A DNA stretch of 64,000 bases from Euzebyella marina (lineage in GTDB: Bacteria > Bacteroidota > Bacteroidia > Flavobacteriales > Flavobacteriaceae), in contig NZ_JACYFK010000002.1 of the NCBI RefSeq assembly GCF_014855515.1, positions 372,001 through 436,000 of the forward strand. Direction: 5' to 3'. Every line of letters begins with the position of its first letter. Positions within the stretch are counted from its first letter, which is position 1. The notes under the pieces are model-generated. The model was not told where the DNA came from. It made no database searches and saw nothing but the letters and a program-made list of their open reading frames with translations. This document shows positions 62,995-64,000 of this stretch, one piece after another. A program made the position numbers and the translations under genes.

Positions 62995-63882
62995 TCAGTT
63001 TTCTTTTGGAAGTGCATTTTTATTAGGCTCTACCTTTTCTCGTATATAATGTGCATATTGAAAGGTAAATTCCGCCCCGAAAAACATAATGATGCAGGTA
63101 TAATAGACCCAAAGTAAAATCAGAACGACTGACGATGCTCCGCCGTATACCGAAGTCGGATCACTTGTAGTGAAATAATAGCCCAGTAGATATTCGCCAA
63201 TTAAAAACAAAACTGTAGTCAGTCCCGCTCCCCAAAAAGTGGTTCCCCACCTTATATGAATATCAGGTAACAAACGGAACAACGCTGCGAATAGTCCCGT
63301 AATTACCAAAAAAGGCAATAGAAGGCTAAAAAAATTAGCCACAAAAACAGCGATATCGGGCGCAAAAGTGCTGACGTAGGCACTTAAGGTCTTTAAGACT
63401 ACAGAGAGTACTAAAGATATTAGAAATAGAAAGCCCAAAACCAACACCATTCCGAAAGAAATCATACGGTCTAAAAACATTTGTATCCATACCTTCTTTT
63501 TAGACTCTACCCCCCAAATATCATTCATTGCCATTTTAAGCCTTACGAACACTCCCGTGGCACCAAAGAGCAACATACCTACACCTATGACTACGGTTAC
63601 AACCGAGCCATCGTTTAGGGCGGCATTGGCAATCATACCTTCAATTGCCTCGGATACCCCTTCACCAATGAGCCCCCCGATTTTCTCGACTATTCTACCC
63701 TTAACAGCTTCGACCCCATAAATGGAACCCGCAATCCAGGCGACCATCATCAATAATGAGGGTAAAGAAAAGAGCGCATAATAGGCCACAATAGCACTTT
63801 TGCCAAATGGGTCGTTATCAACCCAAGAAACTCCGGTTCTCTTGAGTAATAACCAAAATATTTTGAGTTTTTTCAGAATCAT
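62995..63882 (-). CDS. YihY/BrkB-family membrane protein
   Basis: A 295-residue inner-membrane protein with about six helices, and the family stretch SAIVAYYALFSLPSLLMMVAW near the N-terminus. LPDIHIRWGTTFWGAGLTTVLFLIGEYLLGYY and SVYGGASSVVLILLWVYYTCIIMFFGAEFTFQYA are diagnostic. Its function is not established; the old name RNase BN was wrong. The ATG at 63882 overlaps the stop of the upstream DinB gene (ATGA). Confidence 0.92.
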   Translation of the reverse strand: MILKKLKIFWLLLKRTGVSWVDNDPFGKSAIVAYYALFSLPSLLMMVAWIAGSIYGVEAVKGRIVEKIGGLIGEGVSEAIEGMIANAALNDGSVVTVVIGVGMLLFGATGVFVRLKMAMNDIWGVESKKKVWIQMFLDRMISFGMVLVLGFLFLISLVLSVVLKTLSAYVSTFAPDIAVFVANFFSLLLPFLVITGLFAALFRLLPDIHIRWGTTFWGAGLTTVLFLIGEYLLGYYFTTSDPTSVYGGASSVVLILLWVYYTCIIMFFGAEFTFQYAHYIREKVEPNKNALPKEN

Positions 63883-64000
63883 AAATAACGTTCGCGCAGA
63901 ATATTTCTGTGATGTTTTTGATGACCACAGATGACAAAACCCAAAGCACCAACACTCCAATCAAGAGAACTTGCTATACCCTTTCTTTCCAAATCGTTAG
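63879..64000 (-). CDS. DinB-family protein, N-terminus outside window
   Basis: Only the last 39 residues are in the window, ending with the TGA at 63881-63879. The visible end, GFVICGHQKHHRNILRERYL, contains the His-rich metal-binding helix typical of DinB four-helix-bundle proteins, whose C-terminus usually reads HxxHHxxIIxERYL. It overlaps the YihY start by 4 bases, so the two are co-transcribed. Function unknown; related proteins act in thiol transfer or DNA-damage response. Confidence 0.8.
   Translation of the reverse strand, partial: NDLERKGIASSLDWSVGALGFVICGHQKHHRNILRERYL

Noticed and set aside
1-64000. CRISPR arrays, tRNA or rRNA genes, phage or integrative elements
   Set aside because: I looked through the intergenic regions and found no repeat-spacer arrays, cloverleaf-like sequence, integrase or attachment-site duplication.

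Overview
The window is a chromosomal segment of a member of the Bacteroidota, most likely a marine-type Flavobacteriaceae. The signs are: PorX (a type IX secretion response regulator), a DUF4249 lipoprotein paired with a TonB receptor, an LpxC-FabZ fusion, fused HisB and HisIE, promoters of the TAnnTTTG type, AT-rich DNA and almost no Shine-Dalgarno sequences. There are no rRNAs, tRNAs, CRISPR arrays, phage genes or insertion sequences. Genes are densely packed and mostly housekeeping or envelope related.

Layout. 1-5.2 kb: a minus-strand set of a processive GT2 glycosyltransferase (cut by the window edge), a membrane-anchored HEAT-repeat protein, a CheY-like receiver and an HPt protein. 5.4-17 kb: small-metabolism genes (dipeptidase, thioesterase, DUF72, aldehyde dehydrogenase, cysE-cysM, alpha/beta hydrolase, corA, truA, small membrane proteins). 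17-26 kb: a tandem-spondin lipoprotein divergent from an OmpR-type two-component system, a MoxR/ChlI-like ATPase with a VWA partner, a GH109-like oxidoreductase and a DUF1853 protein. 26-36 kb: a TonB receptor/DUF4249 pair divergent from an ECF sigma/anti-sigma operon, then DoxX, a Crp-like regulator, an NTF2-like lipoprotein, and an outer-membrane barrel/DUF2807 operon. 35.8-44.3 kb: a complete histidine operon, hisG-GNAT-hisD-hisC-hisB-hisH-hisA-hisF-GNAT-hisIE, preceded by a leader peptide with three His codons and an attenuator. 44-55 kb: prohibitin, a VWA membrane protein, fabG, sucD, and the cluster HD hydrolase-lpxD-lpxC/fabZ-lpxA-efp-second lpxD. 55-64 kb: porX, tsaE, a 47-residue lipoprotein too short for usual ORF cut-offs, alanine dehydrogenase, proline dehydrogenase, aroB, YihY and the C-terminal end of a DinB protein.

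How genes work together. The strongest regulatory findings, read directly from sequence, are two. First, three sites with the pattern TGCAAC-N16-TGTC sit 30-45 bases upstream of the ECF sigma operon, the divergent TonB/DUF4249 operon and the barrel/DUF2807 operon, suggesting one ECF regulon of envelope proteins. Second, the histidine leader has a 17-residue peptide, an 11-bp terminator hairpin with a GAAA loop, and a 9-bp alternative antiterminator pairing, which together make a full transcription attenuator. A Pho-box-like 11-bp-period direct repeat between the two-component system and the spondin lipoprotein is a weaker candidate operator. Functions are inferred from recognisable motifs and families; nothing was checked against databases.
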